From DATGZH01 sp035297265 (lineage in GTDB: Bacteria > Actinomycetota > Acidimicrobiia > Acidimicrobiales > RAAP-2): a stretch of 31,726 nt of DNA. Location: contig DATGZH010000012.1 in NCBI GenBank assembly GCA_035297265.1, positions 1-31,726 on the forward strand, read 5' to 3'. Position 1 is the first letter of the stretch, and each line of letters opens with the position of its first letter. Below are positions 1-8,912 of the stretch, piece by piece. Under the pieces are notes generated by a model that saw only the letters and a program-made list of their open reading frames with translations, made no database searches and had not been told where the DNA came from. Position numbers and translations under genes: made by a program.

Positions 1-261
1 GTCCGGGCATCCGACTCTCAAAGACGCGTGGCTTGATAAGAGCTTGCCCTCCAAAGTCCGAGTGGCCCTTCATTGATCCGCCCGTTGTCTTCACACCCGA
101 CAAGAGCCCCGAGTTGCTTGACATCACCGATAGGAGCGTCGGGGCCCCCACCGCCCGGAGCGACGGCAGAGGCACCCCGAACGCCGACCGTTCGGGCCGA
201 GCGGCGCAACGACGACGCCCGCGCCGCGCCAACGCCGTCGGCCGATCCCGAGGAGCGAACC

Positions 262-3200
262 ATGCACGGAGCACCAACCTGGCGCGCCCGGCTCGCCGGG
301 CCGGCGCGGGCCCTCGTGGCCCTGGCCGCCGGTTCGGCCCTCGTCCTCACCTTGTTCCGCCCGGCGGGACCGGTGTCGGCCGACGGCCCGGCGCCCTGCT
401 CGACGGGCGGACCGCCGTTCCCGTACCACGGTTTCTGCGCCACCTACTCGGGTGCCAACACCTGGTACGGCAGCTACGGACCGGGCTTCCCGACCGCGCA
501 GGGCTGGGCCTTCTGCGCCGACCCGCCGGCCAGCGGCGGCGACTACCCGGTACCGGGCTACGGCTACGTGCCCGGTGGCGCGCCGCCGGGCGCCTCGACC
601 GCGTCGCTCGGGCCGCTCGGCTTCGCCTTCGGCCAGGCCCAGGCGGTCGGCTGGTGGGACGGCTCGCCCGGCCAGTTCACGGCCGACCAGGCGGCAGCGG
701 CTGGCAAGCTCCTCTACGACGCGCTCGTCTGGGGCAGCCCGGTGCCGGCCATGGACCCGGGCGTCCTCGCCGCCTACGACGACCTCGCCGGCTGGGAGGG
801 GCAGGCCGTCGGGTTGACCGGTCCGCCGCAACTGAGCGTGGGCCTCGTCGGCGGGGGCACCACGTTCCCCGGCCAGGGTCGCGACGAGATCCACGTGGCG
901 TTCCCAGGCACCGGCCGCGGGCTCGTCGGACTCGGTGTCCTCATGAGCATCACGAACGGCTCCTTCGATTCGGCGGGCGGTCCCACGTTCATCGGGGTGA
1001 GCACCGACGGCGGCGGCAACGCCGTGGTACCCATCTACGCCGACGGCCCCGGCACGGTGAGCGTCACGGTCTCGGCGGCCACGCGGGTGGGACAGCCGGG
1101 CATCGGCTTCTACTGGGCCACCGCGGGACCGGCCAACGCCCAGCAGCTGGCCGGCTTCCCCGCCCCGGTCGACCTGGCGGCCAACCAGCAGCTCTGGTCG
1201 GTCACCCCGCCGCCCGACGGCACGCTGTCGGTCGAGAAGGCCGGGGACGACGAGGCCTACGTCGGCGTCGGGGGCGCCGTCTTCGACGTCGAGCAGTCGG
1301 GTGCGGTGGTGGCCGTCCTCACCACCGGGCCGACGGGCGCCACGCCGACCACGCCGCCCCTCGCCGTCGGGACCTACACCGTCCACGAGGTCACGCCGCC
1401 CCCGGGCTACTTGCCGGCCCCGGACCAGACGGCCACCGTGGTGAGCGGGACCAACACCGTCGTGAACTTCAGCGGCCCGGCGGTGGAGCACGTGGTGCCG
1501 GCGACGGTGACGTTGGCCAAGGCCGACGCCGAGACGGGCGCCCCGCTCGGCGGCGCGGTGTTCGACGTCCGCTACGACGAGAACGACCGTGGCGTCTACA
1601 ACGATGACCTCGGCACGTGCACGACCGGTGCCGGCGGGACCTGCTCGCCGCCGGGCAACGACGGCGGCGCCCTGCTGCCGGGCGACTACCAGGTGACCGA
1701 GGTGAGTGCCCCGACCGGCTACTACCTCGACCCGGCCGACGCCGTACAGACCCTGACCCTCGCCCCGGGCGAGCACGGCACCGTGCGGTTCGCCGACGAG
1801 CTACTCGGCAGCCTGCGCATCCAGAAGAGCGGGGACGACGCGCCCTACGCGCCGATCGCCGGCGCGGTCTTCACCGCGGCCGGCCCGGCGCCGTCGACGG
1901 CCGTCGTCGGCACCATGACCGTGGCCACCGACGGCTCGTCGAACACCCTGAGCGGCCTCGTCCCCGGCACCTACACCGTGACCGAGGTCACGCCCCCGCC
2001 GGGCTACCAGGCAATCGCCCCCGTCCAGGTGGCGGTGGCCGAAGGCAGCGCCACGACGGTCCTCGACGTGACCGACCACGTGCAGCCGGCGACCCTCGGC
2101 CTCGAGAAGGTGGACCGGGCGACCGGCGCCCCGCTCGCCGGCGCGGTGCTCGACGTCCGGTTCGACCCCTCGGGCACGGGCAGCTACAGCGTGGACCTCG
2201 GCACCTGCACGACGACCGCCTCGGGTGGCTGCAGCGTCACCGGCAACGACGGCCCCGCCGCGTTCCTCCCCGGCGACTACCAGGTCACCGAGGTGCAGGC
2301 CCCGCCGGGCTACGAGCTCGACCCGACGAGCGACGTGACCACGGTCACGCTCCGACCGGGCGCACCCGGCACGGTGCGCTTCACCGACCCGCGGCTCGTG
2401 GCGGCCAGCTTCCAGAAGGTGTCGACCGGCAACGTCGACCCGAACCAGGTGCAGCTGGCGGGGGCGGTCATCGACGTCGACGCGGCCAGCGCCCCGTCGA
2501 CCACGGTGGCCTCGTGCACCACCGACGCCGCCGGGCGGTGCACCACCGCGCCGGTCCTCGTCTCGGGCACCGGCTACTGCTGGACCGAGGTCAGCGCGCC
2601 ACCCGGTCTCCAGGCCGGGGCCAACGGCTGCTTCGTGGCGGCCGACGGCCAGGCCGCGCAGCCGATCACCGTGACCGACCCCGGCGAGTTCGTGGCGGTG
2701 ACGGCCAAGAAGGTGGACGCGGCGGCGCCCTCCCTCGGCCTCCCCGGGGCCGTCTTCGACCTCTACCGCGTGGACGGCGGGAAAGGTCCCGACCATCCGT
2801 CGCCGCCCTCCGGCGCGCCGAGCGAGCCCGGGGCCACGTGGGTGGCCCGCGCCACCTCGGGCGACGATGGCCAGGCGTCGTTCCCGCTCCAGTTCCCCGG
2901 CTTCGCCTACTGCGTCGTCGAGGAGGACGCCCCGGCCAACTACGTCACCGATCAGACGGAGCACTGCACGCCGGTCCTCACCGGCTCGCCAGCCTCGCCA
3001 CCGACCACGGTCACCGTCACCGTCGACGACGCCGAAGCCCTCGTCGAGCTGGCCGCCCACAAGTACAACTCGCTCTCGCCCGACACCGGCATCCCGGGGG
3101 CGGTCTACGACCTCTACGTCGAAGGCGGCCCGCCGCCCAGCGGGGTCCTGTCGTCACCGCCGCCCGACGTCGCACCCGAGCCCGGGGACACCTGGTACGC

Positions 3201-5931
3201 CCGGGGCACGACCAACCCCTACGGCCAGCTCCGCTTCGTCGTCCCGGCCGGCCACGCGTGGTGTCTGCGCGAGGTGAGCGCGCCCCTCGACTACGTGCCC
3301 GACCCCTCGCTCCACTGCACGGCGGTGCTCGACGCCGGGGCGCCGGTGGCGACGAACACCGTCGCCCTGCCCGAGACGCTCGCCACCGTCCACCTGGCGG
3401 CGTACAAGTACAACTCGCTCGAGCCCCGCACGGTCATCCCCGACGCCACCTATGAGCTCCTCGTGGAAGGGACGCCGCCGCCGACCGACCACGAACCGGT
3501 CGCGCCGGCGGGTGTGCCCGTGCCGGCCGGCGACGAGTACTGGGCGGAGGGCACGACGGACGCCGCCGGCCGCCTCTCGTTCGCCGTCCCCGCCGGCTAC
3601 GCCTGGTGCCTCCATGAGCTCTCGGCCCCGGCCGTCTACCAGCCCGACCCGACGTTCCACTGCACCGCGGTGATCACCACCGACAGCCCGGCCGCGGCGG
3701 CCACGATCGCCCTCCCCGAAGTGCCGGCCGCCGCCCAGCTCGCCTTCACCGGCGAGGACCTCGCTCCCCCGCTCGTCGCCGGGGTACTCCTGGTCGGCGC
3801 GGGCGTCGCCCTCGCCGCGGTCTTCCGTCGGCGCGGCGGCCGACCTGGTGGCCGCCGCCGGGGCGGACCCGAACCGGGCGGCGGGCCGCGGCGTCCGGCC
3901 TCCCCCCGGCCGACCGGGGTGGGCCGGGGCGGCCCGCTCGCCGTCGGGGTGGCCGTCGTCGGCCTCGTCGCCGCCGGCGCCACGGTGTGGTCGGCGCCCC
4001 GGGCGGCGGCCGACCCGACCACCCCGGTCTGGTGGGCCCCGGTGCCCTCGTCCTATTTCCAGCTGGGCGACATCTACGACCTGTCGTGCGCCGCCCCCAC
4101 GATGTGCGTGGACGTCGGGCCCCAGCTGACGTCGCCGCCGTCGTTCGCCGCGCTCTTCGACGGCCACCACTGGAGCCCGGCCGGGACCGACGCCTCGCAG
4201 CTGAGCGCGGTCTCGTGCCCGTCGACCAGCTTCTGCATGGCGCTCGACTACTGGGGTGACTTCGTGACCTACGACGGCAACACCTGGTCGGCACCCCAGC
4301 AGACGACGGACTACTCGTCCACCGGGTCGTTCCTCGGCGGCGAGGTGTCCTGTCCGACGCCGGCGTCCTGCCTCGCCGTCGACGACCGCGGCAGCGTCGT
4401 CACGTGGACCGCGGCCGGGGGCTGGGGCACGCCACGGGTGCTGCTCAGCTGGCACTCGGCCTACCCCGACGTCCAGCCCACCATCTCGTGTCCCGCGCCG
4501 ACCGACTGCGTCGTGGTGGTCGGCGAGACGGCCTTCACCTACGACGGCTCGGTCTGGTCGACCGGCACCCCGGTGAGCGGATCGCCGCTCGCCCGCGTCA
4601 GTTGCCCGACGACGATGTGGTGTCTGGCCGTGGACGTGGCCGGGAACGCCTGGGTCGACACCGACGGCCAGTGGTCGACGTCGGCCACGTCCCTCGACCC
4701 GGACGGCCTCGTGCTGGCGTCGTGCAGCTCGCCGTCGCTCTGCCTCGCCGTCGATCAGGAGTGGCGGGTCCTAGTCGAGCGCGACGGGACCTGGTCGTCG
4801 CCCAGCGAGCCGATCGACGGCGGCATGGTGACCGAAGCCGGCTGCGTGCCGACGTCCGGGTGGTGCACGACCCTCGGCGCCCGGGTCGACCCACCGGGCA
4901 GCGTCAGCGACCTCGAGTCCATGGTCTTCGGCGCGCCGCTGGCGCCGGTGGCCGGCCTCGCCGCTGACCCCGCCTCGACCACCGCCGGCCCCGGGAACCA
5001 GGCCACCGTGGCCATCACCCCGAGCGGCACGGGTTTCGTCGGGCTGGCCGGTCCTGATGCCTGGCAGGCGACCTACCAGTGGACGTGCCGTGACCTTGCC
5101 GGGGCGCCGGCCTGCCCGGCCGCGAGCGGGACCTGGAGCGTGCCGGCCGACGACCGCGCTGGCGACTTCTCCGGCTCCCCGCAGGACGGCGCGGCCCCGG
5201 CCGACACCCCGCCCTTCGACGAGGCGCTGTCGCCGGGGAGCTACAGCGTCGTCGTGCACTTCGCCGACACCACCTCGGGTGCCGCGACCTCGGCGTCGAC
5301 GACGGTCACCGTCGAGCCGGCTCCCTGCACGCCCCAGATCACCGCGGTGGCGGGCGGCGGCTCGGCCCAGGTGGGCACGGCCTTCGCCGCGCCGCTCGTG
5401 GCCAAGGTCACCTGCGGTGGCGTCCCGGTCGAGGGGGACACCGTCCGCTTCAGCCTGCCCGGCGACGGCCCGTCGGGCACCTTCCCGGGCGGGCTCGAAG
5501 AGGCGTCGGCGTCCACCCAGGCCGACGGCACCGCCACCTCACCGTCGCTCACCGCCGACGAGACGGCCGGCGCCTGGACGGCCACCGCGGCGGTGAGCGA
5601 CGTGGGCGGCAGCGCGGCCTTCGCCCTCACCAACCGGGCGCCGGGCACCACGACGACCGGACCGGCGCCACCGAGCAACCAGGCGAGGAGGGCCGCGCCG
5701 AGGCTGATCGCCGCCACGACGGCCGCGGCCGGGACGACCCTGGCCTACACCGGCGGTCCGGGCCTCCCGCTGCCCGCGGCCGGGGCCGGCCTCGTGGGCG
5801 CCGGTGCCGTGGTCCTCGCCACCAGTCGCCGGCGGCGACGGGTCCGCGGCGGCCAGACCCACCGCTCGGCACCGCGCCAGACTGGTGGCCCGCCGACGCG
5901 GAGGATCGAGGATCGTCATGGCCCATGCTGA
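262..5931 (+). CDS. giant cell-surface protein with eight SpaA/Cna-B-like repeats, two sorting signals and an internal signal-like segment
   Basis: Predicted secreted wall protein of 1889 aa. ATG 262 is chosen because GAGGAG lies just upstream and a signal peptide follows (hydrophobic stretch, cleavage probably after VSA near residue 41); an in-frame ATG at 73 gives no signal peptide. Residues about 45-315 are an N-terminal adhesin-like head with a WAFCADP motif, perhaps thioester-like. Residues 320-1155 hold eight prealbumin-like repeats, each with a Lys near the start, GAVFD-type cores and TEV.APPGY-type ends. LAFTG at 1160 is followed by a membrane segment and an Arg-rich tail, a complete LPxTG-like anchor. 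Without a stop, a second signal-like hydrophobic stretch follows (1227-1246, then AAAD), then seven SCP...C repeats (1276-1535), an Ig/Big-like domain (about 1689-1790), LAYTG at 1827, a TM segment and RRRRR. It could be two fused genes, or a second protein initiated at GTG 3919. No sortase gene is visible nearby. Confidence 0.85.
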   Translation: MHGAPTWRARLAGPARALVALAAGSALVLTLFRPAGPVSADGPAPCSTGGPPFPYHGFCATYSGANTWYGSYGPGFPTAQGWAFCADPPASGGDYPVPGYGYVPGGAPPGASTASLGPLGFAFGQAQAVGWWDGSPGQFTADQAAAAGKLLYDALVWGSPVPAMDPGVLAAYDDLAGWEGQAVGLTGPPQLSVGLVGGGTTFPGQGRDEIHVAFPGTGRGLVGLGVLMSITNGSFDSAGGPTFIGVSTDGGGNAVVPIYADGPGTVSVTVSAATRVGQPGIGFYWATAGPANAQQLAGFPAPVDLAANQQLWSVTPPPDGTLSVEKAGDDEAYVGVGGAVFDVEQSGAVVAVLTTGPTGATPTTPPLAVGTYTVHEVTPPPGYLPAPDQTATVVSGTNTVVNFSGPAVEHVVPATVTLAKADAETGAPLGGAVFDVRYDENDRGVYNDDLGTCTTGAGGTCSPPGNDGGALLPGDYQVTEVSAPTGYYLDPADAVQTLTLAPGEHGTVRFADELLGSLRIQKSGDDAPYAPIAGAVFTAAGPAPSTAVVGTMTVATDGSSNTLSGLVPGTYTVTEVTPPPGYQAIAPVQVAVAEGSATTVLDVTDHVQPATLGLEKVDRATGAPLAGAVLDVRFDPSGTGSYSVDLGTCTTTASGGCSVTGNDGPAAFLPGDYQVTEVQAPPGYELDPTSDVTTVTLRPGAPGTVRFTDPRLVAASFQKVSTGNVDPNQVQLAGAVIDVDAASAPSTTVASCTTDAAGRCTTAPVLVSGTGYCWTEVSAPPGLQAGANGCFVAADGQAAQPITVTDPGEFVAVTAKKVDAAAPSLGLPGAVFDLYRVDGGKGPDHPSPPSGAPSEPGATWVARATSGDDGQASFPLQFPGFAYCVVEEDAPANYVTDQTEHCTPVLTGSPASPPTTVTVTVDDAEALVELAAHKYNSLSPDTGIPGAVYDLYVEGGPPPSGVLSSPPPDVAPEPGDTWYARGTTNPYGQLRFVVPAGHAWCLREVSAPLDYVPDPSLHCTAVLDAGAPVATNTVALPETLATVHLAAYKYNSLEPRTVIPDATYELLVEGTPPPTDHEPVAPAGVPVPAGDEYWAEGTTDAAGRLSFAVPAGYAWCLHELSAPAVYQPDPTFHCTAVITTDSPAAAATIALPEVPAAAQLAFTGEDLAPPLVAGVLLVGAGVALAAVFRRRGGRPGGRRRGGPEPGGGPRRPASPRPTGVGRGGPLAVGVAVVGLVAAGATVWSAPRAAADPTTPVWWAPVPSSYFQLGDIYDLSCAAPTMCVDVGPQLTSPPSFAALFDGHHWSPAGTDASQLSAVSCPSTSFCMALDYWGDFVTYDGNTWSAPQQTTDYSSTGSFLGGEVSCPTPASCLAVDDRGSVVTWTAAGGWGTPRVLLSWHSAYPDVQPTISCPAPTDCVVVVGETAFTYDGSVWSTGTPVSGSPLARVSCPTTMWCLAVDVAGNAWVDTDGQWSTSATSLDPDGLVLASCSSPSLCLAVDQEWRVLVERDGTWSSPSEPIDGGMVTEAGCVPTSGWCTTLGARVDPPGSVSDLESMVFGAPLAPVAGLAADPASTTAGPGNQATVAITPSGTGFVGLAGPDAWQATYQWTCRDLAGAPACPAASGTWSVPADDRAGDFSGSPQDGAAPADTPPFDEALSPGSYSVVVHFADTTSGAATSASTTVTVEPAPCTPQITAVAGGGSAQVGTAFAAPLVAKVTCGGVPVEGDTVRFSLPGDGPSGTFPGGLEEASASTQADGTATSPSLTADETAGAWTATAAVSDVGGSAAFALTNRAPGTTTTGPAPPSNQARRAAPRLIAATTAAAGTTLAYTGGPGLPLPAAGAGLVGAGAVVLATSRRRRRVRGGQTHRSAPRQTGGPPTRRIEDRHGPC

Positions 5932-6223
5932 TGTGGCACCGGAGGAACTGCGCGACCGACTCGCGGCGGGCGAGCGCCCCTACCTGCTCGACGTGCGCGA
6001 ACCCGACGAGGTCGCGGCATGGGCCTTCCCGGATGCGGTCAACATCCCGCTCGGCGAGCTGGGCTCGCGGACGGCGGAGCTCCCGGACGACACCACCATC
6101 GTCGTGCTCTGTCACTCCGGCGTGCGCTCCGCCGCGGCGGCCGCGGCCCTCGACGAAGCCGGTTGGCCGGCCGAGAACCTGAGCGGCGGCGTCGTGGCCT
6201 GGCTGGCCCTCGGCGACAACTGA
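5918..6223 (+). CDS. single-domain rhodanese-like sulfurtransferase
   Basis: A cytoplasmic 101-aa protein consisting only of a rhodanese domain. The active-site loop CHSGVRS places the catalytic cysteine at about residue 65, and the early LLDVREPDE motif is the usual rhodanese N-terminal signature. Family members carry a persulfide on the loop cysteine and move sulfane sulfur to thiols or cyanide; the real acceptor cannot be inferred here. ATG 5918 is preferred because GAGG stands close upstream and the rhodanese fold begins right after it. The gene overlaps the end of the surface-protein gene by 14 bases and is followed after 19 bases by a P-loop kinase gene on the same strand, so the two small genes are probably cotranscribed. 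Confidence 0.93.
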   Translation: MAHADVAPEELRDRLAAGERPYLLDVREPDEVAAWAFPDAVNIPLGELGSRTAELPDDTTIVVLCHSGVRSAAAAAALDEAGWPAENLSGGVVAWLALGDN

Positions 6224-6242
6224 ACGGTCCTTCCCCGTCGCC

Positions 6243-6788
6243 GTGGCGACGCTCGTCCTCCTCACCGGTCTGCCGGCCACCGGGAAGTCGACGCTGGCCG
6301 GCCGGGCTGCCGATGCGCTCGGGGCGCCGGTCCTGGGTCATGACTGGGCCATGGCCGGCCTGCGGCCCTTCGGCGGGCTCCAGGCGGTGCTGGACAACAT
6401 GGACCGGGTCGAGGCCCGGGGTGTCGGGTGGTCGGTCGTCTGGAGCATGGCCCGGGCCCAGCTCCGCGACGGTCGCTCGGTGGTGCTCGACGGCGTGGCT
6501 CGCGACACCGAGGTGGAGGCCACCCGCTCGCTCGCCGGCGAAGAGGGCGTCCGCTGCCTGGTCGTCCTCACCAGCTGCGACGATTCCGACGTCCACCGCG
6601 ATCGGGTGGAGGGCCGCCGGCGGGCCATCCCGCACTGGTACGAGCTGACCTGGGAGCAGGTGGCGAGGTCGCGGGCCGGCTGGGTGCCACCGGCCGACGT
6701 CGACCTCGTGCTCCCGGCCGAGGGACGACTGGGCGAGAACGTGGAGCGGCTGCTCGACCTGCTCTCGACGGCGGAGGGACCCGGTTGA
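6243..6788 (+). CDS. P-loop kinase-like AAA_33 family protein
   Basis: A soluble 181-aa protein with an N-terminal Walker A motif, GLPATGKST at residues 9-17, typical of the AAA_33/zeta-toxin-like nucleotide kinase group. A VVLDGVARD stretch near residue 80 fits the Walker B/hydrophobic strand of such kinases. The substrate is unknown. It starts at GTG 6243 with no clear Shine-Dalgarno, so translation may depend on the rhodanese gene 19 bases upstream. The C-terminal half of the protein at 18152-19597 is of the same kinase type, so the window holds two members. The gene converges with the ATPase gene on the opposite strand, two bases separating the stops. Confidence 0.85.
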   Translation: MATLVLLTGLPATGKSTLAGRAADALGAPVLGHDWAMAGLRPFGGLQAVLDNMDRVEARGVGWSVVWSMARAQLRDGRSVVLDGVARDTEVEATRSLAGEEGVRCLVVLTSCDDSDVHRDRVEGRRRAIPHWYELTWEQVARSRAGWVPPADVDLVLPAEGRLGENVERLLDLLSTAEGPG

Positions 6789-6790
6789 CG

Positions 6791-7204
6791 TCAGTCCGGT
6801 GACTGGCCGTCGAGCCGGAACCAGACGACCTTGCCGACGTCGGTCTCCTTGGTCCCCCACGTCACCGCCATCGCCTCGACGATGAGGAGCCCGCGTCCCC
6901 CCTCGGCGTCGACCGGCAGCTCACGCTGGACGGGGAGGACCTTCGAGTAGTCGGCCACCTCGACGTGGATCAGCGGCGAGCTCTCGACCCGCACCTCGAA
7001 ATTCGTCTGCGCATGTTCGACGGCGTTGGTGGCGAGCTCCGAAACGAGCAGGGTGGCGATGTCCGCCGCCGGCCCGGGCGGCAGCTGCGCGGCGACGTAC
7101 TCGCGGGCCTCGCGGACGGCCGACGCCGTCGGGGTGAAGGCCTTGCCGGCGCCGGGGCGCCACTCGGTCCGCCCGATCTCGCGCTGCTCCCGAGCAGCGG
7201 TCAT
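6791..7204 (-). CDS. RsbW/SpoIIAB-like ATP-binding regulatory protein
   Basis: A 137-aa protein with a single HATPase_c_2 (GHKL) domain. The N-box is visible as ELATNAVEHA, and an EGGRGLLIVE segment near residue 105 corresponds to the glycine-rich ATP-lid motif. In actinobacteria this group includes anti-sigma-factor kinases and many orphan regulators. No sigma factor, STAS antagonist or PP2C phosphatase lies in the window, so the partner is unknown. The ATG start at 7204 has GGAG a few bases upstream. The G1 region is degenerate (DYSKVLP rather than DxGxG), which is common in the orphan actinobacterial members. The gene is divergent from the dienelactone hydrolase gene, separated by about 130 bases. 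Confidence 0.88.
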   Translation of the reverse strand: MTAAREQREIGRTEWRPGAGKAFTPTASAVREAREYVAAQLPPGPAADIATLLVSELATNAVEHAQTNFEVRVESSPLIHVEVADYSKVLPVQRELPVDAEGGRGLLIVEAMAVTWGTKETDVGKVVWFRLDGQSPD

Positions 7205-7335
7205 CCCGACTCCGACGCGGCCACCGCCATGTCACGCTCCCCGGGGGACGCCAACACTCGTGGGCGAGTCTAGGCAGGTCGGGCAGGAAGGGCCGGGGAC
7301 AGGGCACAACCGCCCGTCAGGTGCCACAGTGGGAC

Positions 7336-7962
7336 ATGGCCGACATCAGCCTTCCCTACTTCTTCGCCCGTCCGGCGGCGTCACCGCCGTGGCCCGGCAT
7401 CGTGGTGATCCACGAGGGCAACGGCATCAGCCCCCAGCTCCTCCGGCTGTGCCAGCGACTGGCCGGCGAGGGGTTCGCGGCCGTCGCCCCGGACCTCTTC
7501 TTCCGGGCCGGTGGGACCGAGGCGGGCGGGTTCGCCGAGCTCATCGGCTCGCTCGACCCCGACCAGACCCTGGCCGACGTGGCGACGGCGGCGGACGTAC
7601 TGCGGGCCGCCGGCGCCACGGGCATCGGCATCACGGGCTTCTGCATGGGGGGACTCATGACCTACCGCAGCGCCAAGGCCGTCCCCGGACTCGACGGAGC
7701 GGTCGGCTTCTACGGGGCCGGGATCTCCCGGGAGCTTGGCACGCCGGCCTGCCCGACCCTCCTCTTCTTCGGGGGCGACGATCCGTGGATCAGCCAGGAC
7801 GACATCGCCGCGGTGGTGGCCCACCATCCCAGCACCGTCGTCTACCCGGCGGCCACCCACGGCTTCATGCGTGACGGCTCGGACACCTACGACGCGACGG
7901 CGGCTGCCGAGGCCTGGAAGCTCACCCTGGCCTTCTTCCACGAGCATCTGGCCGGCACCTGA
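7336..7962 (+). CDS. dienelactone hydrolase family protein
   Basis: A cytoplasmic alpha/beta hydrolase of 208 aa. The catalytic triad of the dienelactone hydrolase family can be read: nucleophile Cys in GFCMGG (residue 103), Asp in GGDDPW (148-149) and His in THGFMRD (175). The HEGNG motif near residue 29 supplies the family's structural Glu. The cysteine nucleophile supports ring-opening of a lactone/enol-lactone type substrate, but no aromatic degradation genes are nearby, so the substrate is open. ATG 7336 is preferred over GTG 7321 because GTGGGA sits just before it and the conserved fold begins right after. An OmdA-like fragment follows in another frame. Confidence 0.93.
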   Translation: MADISLPYFFARPAASPPWPGIVVIHEGNGISPQLLRLCQRLAGEGFAAVAPDLFFRAGGTEAGGFAELIGSLDPDQTLADVATAADVLRAAGATGIGITGFCMGGLMTYRSAKAVPGLDGAVGFYGAGISRELGTPACPTLLFFGGDDPWISQDDIAAVVAHHPSTVVYPAATHGFMRDGSDTYDATAAAEAWKLTLAFFHEHLAGT

Positions 7963-8182
7963 GCTGGGTTCGCCCCGGCGCTCGCCCGAACCCGACGTCC
8001 CCGGCGATGTCGCGGCGGCCCTCACCCGCGCCCACCTCAGCGCGACGTTCTCCGGGCTACCCCCTTCGCACCGACAGGAGTACCTGACGTGGATCGAGTC
8101 GGCCAAGCGGCCCGAGACCCGGGTCCGGCCCATCGACCAGGCGGTCACCCGGCTCACGAAGAAAAGCCCGCTCAGGGCTTGA
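7871..8182 (+). CDS. orphan YdeI/OmpD-associated (OmdA-type) C-terminal domain, start uncertain
   Basis: The last 70 codons encode a recognisable C-terminal domain of the YdeI/OmpD-associated family: a GLPPSHRQEYLTWIESAKRP core followed by ETRVRPIDQAV. Family proteins are usually near 190 aa, with another domain in front; here that domain is missing. No ATG, GTG or TTG lies between the end of the hydrolase gene and the domain. The nearest in-frame start is GTG 7871, which overlaps the hydrolase gene by 92 bases and would add unconserved residues. It could be a standalone domain using a rare start (CTG 7964 follows the hydrolase stop), or a remnant of a longer gene. Function is not known beyond the family link to envelope or bacteriocin tolerance. 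Confidence 0.6.
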   Translation: MTARTPTTRRRLPRPGSSPWPSSTSIWPAPELGSPRRSPEPDVPGDVAAALTRAHLSATFSGLPPSHRQEYLTWIESAKRPETRVRPIDQAVTRLTKKSPLRA

Positions 8183-8264
8183 GCGGCTCCGGGAGGCGGT
8201 GGGCTCCGCTACTGTCCCGGGGCCGGGCCTGGGACGCCCGCACGGGACATGAAGAGGGACGACG

Positions 8265-8429
8265 TTGATCATCTGGATCATCATGGCCATCCTGCTCGTC
8301 GTGATCGTTATCGGCGGGTACGGCGGGCGACGCCGGTACCAGCGGCGGTCGGGCTCGGCGGCCCAGCAGCCCGCGCACCAGACGCACCACGGTAAGCAGG
8401 CCCACAACAAGCGGGGCCGCGGCCACTGA
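8265..8429 (+). CDS. small single-pass membrane protein with basic tail
   Basis: A 54-aa protein with a TTG start at 8265, preceded by AGAGGG at a good distance. Residues 2-20 are a strongly hydrophobic helix rich in Ile, Leu and Val, followed by GGYGGRRRYQRR and a Gln/His/Lys/Arg-rich tail. The basic tail suggests that the C-terminus stays in the cytoplasm. I do not recognise a family. The membrane helix, the ribosome binding site and the sensible end before the next gene support a real gene. It lies between the OmdA-like domain and DUF503, all on the plus strand. Confidence 0.6.
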   Translation: MIIWIIMAILLVVIVIGGYGGRRRYQRRSGSAAQQPAHQTHHGKQAHNKRGRGH

Positions 8430-8463
8430 CCACGGGTCAGGCTCGACCGTCTCCCTGCGTCTC

Positions 8464-8757
8464 GTGGAGGTCTGCGCGCTCACCGTCGAGCTCCATCTCG
8501 CGGGGAGCAGGTCACTCAAGGACAAGCGGGCCGTCGTCCGCCACCTCCTCGACACGGCCCGCCGACGGTTCGGCGTCGCCGCAGCCGAGGTGGGGCACCT
8601 CGACCGCTGGCAGCGCGCCGAGCTCGGCTTCGCCGCCGTCGGGGCCACGGTGAGCCACGTCGAGGAGGTCCTCGACACGGTCGAACGCTTCATCTGGTCC
8701 AACCCGGAGGTGGAAGTGGTCTCGACGGCCCGCGGCTGGCTCGAGGTCGAGGACTGA
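8464..8757 (+). CDS. DUF503 (YlxP-like) protein
   Basis: A 97-aa protein starting at GTG 8464. The beginning (LTVELHLAGSRSLKDKRAVV) and a later stretch (FAAVGATVSHVEEVLDTVER) match the DUF503/YlxP family, ferredoxin-like alpha/beta proteins of about 90-100 aa. In many Gram-positive bacteria the gene sits in the nusA-infB-rbfA region and is thought to relate to ribosome function; here it stands outside that context. The length is normal and the fold appears complete. No strong ribosome binding site precedes the GTG. I see no partner gene. Confidence 0.88.
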   Translation: MEVCALTVELHLAGSRSLKDKRAVVRHLLDTARRRFGVAAAEVGHLDRWQRAELGFAAVGATVSHVEEVLDTVERFIWSNPEVEVVSTARGWLEVED

Positions 8758-8873
8758 ACGACACCGTGACGCTGCGCCGGCCCCGGCGGCGCCAAGACAG
8801 CCCGGCGGCCTCAAGAGCCGGCGTCACACCGGCCTGCGACCCTCCTCTTGTCGACACGGAGAGGAGCGAGCGC

Positions 8874-8912
8874 ATGGTCATCCCGGAGGATGGAGAACCC
8901 CTGGAAGGGTGA
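8874..8912 (+). CDS. possible 12-codon leader ORF
   Basis: ATG 8874 follows the strong ribosome binding site GAGAGGAGCG, the best Shine-Dalgarno in this stretch. It opens a frame of only 12 codons (MVIPEDGEPLEG) that stops at TGA 8910-8912. This stop overlaps the GTG start of the next small gene as GTGA. Such an arrangement would couple translation of the next gene to ribosomes finishing the leader. The peptide shows no attenuator-type codon run. It might be a coincidence of a good ribosome binding site in front of a short frame, or the true entry point for ribosomes into this small operon. Confidence 0.4.
   Translation: MVIPEDGEPLEG

Noticed and set aside
118..123. TTGACA as a -35 box
   Set aside because: No -10-like hexamer stands 16-18 bases downstream, so a promoter cannot be supported.
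73..261. Upstream ATG of the surface-protein frame
   Set aside because: It would add 63 residues with no export signal before a perfect signal peptide; ATG 262 has the ribosome binding site.
1222..3730. SpaA-like repeats as a DNA repeat array
   Set aside because: The repetition is at protein-fold level with strongly diverged DNA; no near-identical tandem nucleotide units are seen.
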